Assembly: GCF_900177425.1 (NCBI RefSeq)
Contig: NZ_LT840184.1
Span: 957,487 to 1,021,486 of the forward strand
DNA length: 64,000 nucleotides
Source of the DNA: Paenibacillus uliginis N3/975
Lineage (GTDB): Bacteria > Bacillota > Bacilli > Paenibacillales > Paenibacillaceae
Reading direction: 5' to 3'
This document shows, piece after piece, positions 61,903 through 64,000 of this stretch. The translations under genes and the position numbers were made by a program. Position 1 is the stretch's first letter; the number at the start of each line of letters is the position of its first letter. The notes under the pieces were generated by a model. The model was not told where the DNA came from. It ran no database searches and was given only the letters and a program-made list of their open reading frames with translations.

Positions 61903-62631
61903 ATGGAACAGGAACGTATTTTTGGCGATTTTCATACCATTTTATCAGAAGGCGAAGTTTGGAAAATAGGTGGATTCCCACTGCCAGACGGCACGTTCTG
62001 GGAATACCGTGAACCGAATGCTGTTGTTATCGTTCGTAATGGGATTCTGTATGTACGCGCTCCGCTCAGTCGTCAGAACAACCAGGTGCAAATACTTGAT
62101 AATGCCAAACATATGTATTACTCCGTTGAAGATGTGAAGGTGCCGGAAGCGGGTGAAGTCAGCTTTGAGCTTCAAATCCGCGCACGGTCACAGGGAACAG
62201 TACCTGGTGACTTGTACGACGGCTATGTGTCTTTGAACCTGCTTGATTTTACAACCGGTGCAGCACTGGATTTCTTCGCTTCCAATGACAAGTACGCAAG
62301 TGTTTATGCCGTGCTTCCATTCCCGGGCGTAGAGGTTCCGGAGTCGGACAAGACCCGTTATTTCTGCATTTTTAAGGAAGACACCAACTTCAAGCCGCGT
62401 GAGTTTAACACCTACAAAATTACGTACAACCGTGGCAATGACGAAGCGATTTTCTATCTAAATGGAGAAGAAATTCGTCGTGAGAAGAACATTCCGATCA
62501 AATTCAACAAGTTCACGATTGCTCTTGGTATCATGACCGAGAAAGACCTGACACCGGAAGGCAGCGTATCGGTTCACGGCCAGACCGTAATTGCGGAGTA
62601 TTCACCGGTGACGGTAACAATTAAGGAATAG
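61903..62631 (+). CDS. protein of unknown function, DUF6081-like
   Basis: A 242-residue soluble beta-rich protein without signal peptide. The arrangement 'GGFPLPDGTFWEYREPNAVV', 'VSFELQIRARSQGTVPGDLY' and 'TIALGIMTEKDL' recalls DUF6081, a concanavalin-like fold, but I am only moderately sure of the family. It starts 25 bases after the prenyltransferase gene, so the two may be cotranscribed. Confidence 0.6.
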   Translation: MEQERIFGDFHTILSEGEVWKIGGFPLPDGTFWEYREPNAVVIVRNGILYVRAPLSRQNNQVQILDNAKHMYYSVEDVKVPEAGEVSFELQIRARSQGTVPGDLYDGYVSLNLLDFTTGAALDFFASNDKYASVYAVLPFPGVEVPESDKTRYFCIFKEDTNFKPREFNTYKITYNRGNDEAIFYLNGEEIRREKNIPIKFNKFTIALGIMTEKDLTPEGSVSVHGQTVIAEYSPVTVTIKE

Positions 62632-62651
62632 AGATCCTGGATTCAATATAT

Positions 62652-62704
62652 AAAACCGCCTTTTAGACGTTTACGCTACGTCACGAAAAGGCGGTTTTTT
62701 TGTT
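62652..62704 (+). terminator. terminator after the DUF6081-like gene
   Basis: AAAACCGCCTTTT (62652-62664) pairs with AAAAGGCGGTTTT (about 62686-62698), with an inner GACGT/ACGTC stem and a T tract. Confidence 0.9.
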
Positions 62705-62819
62705 TGTGCGACTTAACTCCATTTACGCTTAATGCTTTAGTCAGATATAAGTTGTCAAGCCACATACCGATTAGAAAAAAGCATATGCAGAATCATGTAA
62801 CCTTATTTAAGTTAGAAGC

Positions 62820-62848
62820 AAAAAAAGCCGCCCACATGGGCGGCTTCA
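62820..62848 (-). terminator. terminator of the glycine-betaine operon
   Basis: On the minus strand AAGCCGCCCA and TGGGCGGCTT form the stem, followed by a run of T. It stands 27 bases past the binding-protein stop. Confidence 0.9.
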
Positions 62849-62874
62849 TCACATCTCTTAGAATAGTAGAAGAA

Positions 62875-63771
62875 TTATTTAGTCTTCAAATCCTCAATCG
62901 AGTTAATGTTCATATAAGTTGGAACGACCAATCCGGTTTTAACACCTTCCATGTTTGCTCCCAGATCCTCTACCTGATCTTTGAACTTATTCCAGTAATC
63001 GGCATGAGTCAGTGGAAGCCAAGCAGATACCGTAGCATCTACATCACCTTTGGCAACACCTGTCCACATCGGACCAGCTTCAACTTGAAGAGCAGTGACT
63101 TTATAGCCAAGCTTATTCTCAAGAATGTGCATCACCAAGTGGGTACTTGCGATTTCGGAATCCCAGGCTACATAACCCAGCTTCATTTCTTTGTTGCTAA
63201 CTGGCGTGATGTCCTTTGTCCACCCGTCCACACGGTCTGGGTGGCTGTCAGCCCATTCTTTAGCCGCAGCTACAGGCGTTTTACCATCCTGGATTGCGAT
63301 CATGATCTCACCCATTTCATCAGAGGTCCATTTGAAATTTTGCAGGAATTGATACGCTTCAGGGTGATCCTCTTTCAGGCCCTTTCTGGCTATTGTGTGA
63401 ATTTCCTCGGCCTCACCGAATGTTTTTTTCGGGTCTTCTAAATATTTAAGATCATACTTGGAGAACATCCAGTGTGGAGTCCAGCCAGTAATAATAATCG
63501 GTTCTTCTTTCTTAATTGCTTTAGCCAAGGTGGCAGTCATGGCGGCACCGGAACCTTCAATTAATTTCCAATCCGTCAAGCCGTAATCCTCAATGGCTTT
63601 TGCAGCAGCTTTCATAATGCCGGCACCCGGATCGATACCGATGATCTCATGATTCACTTGTTCGCCGACTGTTTTTGTTGCAGCTTCTCCGTCTCCGCCG
63701 GTGTTACCGCAGGCAGACAAGACAAGTACAGCCGCCAAACTGAGCGTTGCCCATAGTTTTGTTTTCTTCAT
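62875..63771 (-). CDS. glycine betaine/proline binding lipoprotein, OpuAC-like
   Basis: A 298-residue binding protein for compatible solutes. The lipobox is LVLSACGNT. Aromatic residues of the betaine box appear in 'ITGWTPHWMF' and 'SAWLPLTHADYW', and 'GYVAWDSEIASTHL' also fits OpuAC. It starts two bases after the permease stop, so the operon order is permease then binding protein. Used for osmoprotection. Confidence 0.93.
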   Translation of the reverse strand: MKKTKLWATLSLAAVLVLSACGNTGGDGEAATKTVGEQVNHEIIGIDPGAGIMKAAAKAIEDYGLTDWKLIEGSGAAMTATLAKAIKKEEPIIITGWTPHWMFSKYDLKYLEDPKKTFGEAEEIHTIARKGLKEDHPEAYQFLQNFKWTSDEMGEIMIAIQDGKTPVAAAKEWADSHPDRVDGWTKDITPVSNKEMKLGYVAWDSEIASTHLVMHILENKLGYKVTALQVEAGPMWTGVAKGDVDATVSAWLPLTHADYWNKFKDQVEDLGANMEGVKTGLVVPTYMNINSIEDLKTK

Positions 63772-63773
63772 GT

Positions 63774-64000
63774 TTATGCACCCCTTTTTTTCGATTTGAA
63801 AATATTTTGTGTAAAGCGGTCTAGCACAATCGCCAGGATGACGACTGCAAGACCGGCTTCAAAACCTTTACCAATCTGCAGTTGGGTTACTGCACGATAA
63901 ACCTCGGCCCCAATGCCCTGAGCCCCGATCATGGAAGCGATGACGACCATGGAGAGGGAGAGCATGATCGTCTGATTTATACCAGCCATCAATGTAGGCA
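63774..64000 (-). CDS. glycine betaine ABC transporter permease, OpuAB-like (partial)
   Basis: Only the C-terminal 75 residues are in the window; the frame continues past base 64000. 'MAGINQTIMLSLSMVVIASMIG' matches the end of OpuAB/ProW permeases. The first in-frame start seen (63992) is not the true one. The ATPase gene is expected further along on the minus strand. Confidence 0.92.
   Translation of the reverse strand, partial: PTLMAGINQTIMLSLSMVVIASMIGAQGIGAEVYRAVTQLQIGKGFEAGLAVVILAIVLDRFTQNIFKSKKRGA

Noticed and set aside
62704..63441. A 245-codon plus-strand frame opposite the betaine binding protein
   Set aside because: It spans a terminator and the antisense of a clear OpuAC gene, so it is not a real gene.

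Overview
The window reads as a chromosomal segment of a spore-forming Bacillales bacterium, most likely Paenibacillus or a close relative. The evidence is an H-type small acid-soluble spore protein, strong AGGAGG-type ribosome binding sites, sigma-A type promoters, T-box leaders, a CIRCE-controlled groESL operon, YesM/YesN-type two-component genes beside sugar ABC transporters, and an S-layer-homology glycosidase. No rRNA, tRNA or CRISPR array was found. The species cannot be named from the sequence alone.

Region 1 (1-14,010) is core genome. It holds sspH, the t6A genes tsaE-tsaB-rimI-tsaD, a stand-alone leuA behind two tandem leucine T-boxes, a DnaA-box cluster, an ABC-F ATPase on the minus strand, 5-formyltetrahydrofolate cyclo-ligase, moaC, mogA, tatA, tatC and groES-groEL. 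The order tsaE/tsaB/rimI/tsaD, ABC-F, moaC, tatAC, groESL resembles the ydi-gro region of Bacillus subtilis. The DnaA boxes lie between tsaD/leuA and the ABC-F gene.

Region 2 (14,013-18,950) is a scrapyard of accessory DNA. It contains a 5'-truncated polymorphic-toxin end with a likely immunity gene, a broken GIY-YIG nuclease, a perfect 26-bp inverted repeat, three small two-helix membrane-protein genes (one frameshifted), a short prophage remnant, a CatB/Vat-like acetyltransferase and an internally deleted ArsR-type regulator.

Region 3 (19,049-30,576) is a carbohydrate-use locus: YesM-like kinase, YesN-like regulator, binding lipoprotein, two permeases and a 1,559-residue secreted glycosidase with three SLH repeats. 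Region 4 (31,270-38,689) is cobalamin salvage and nucleotide-loop assembly (cobD, cbiZ, cbiB, cobC-like, then a B12 riboswitch, btuF-like, cobT, cobU, cobS). A YbaK-type deacylase follows.

Region 5 (39,540-44,894) is a tyramine (tyrosine decarboxylation) cluster: a truncated T-box and an internally deleted tyrS remnant, then a tyrosine/tyramine-type permease, tyrosine decarboxylase and an NhaC antiporter. Region 6 (45,131-55,290) is a surface-adhesin locus: a response regulator with a SARP/BTAD output, a class D sortase, a 1,476-residue LPKTG adhesin, and a convergent hybrid kinase with two kinase modules. A shared TATTCA direct repeat with an 11-bp period precedes both plus-strand units. Region 7 (55,385-64,000) is a ugp-like glycerophosphodiester uptake operon with a GDPD phosphodiesterase and LacI regulator, then a UbiA/MenA prenyltransferase, a protein of unknown function, and the 3' part of a glycine-betaine ABC operon cut by the window end.
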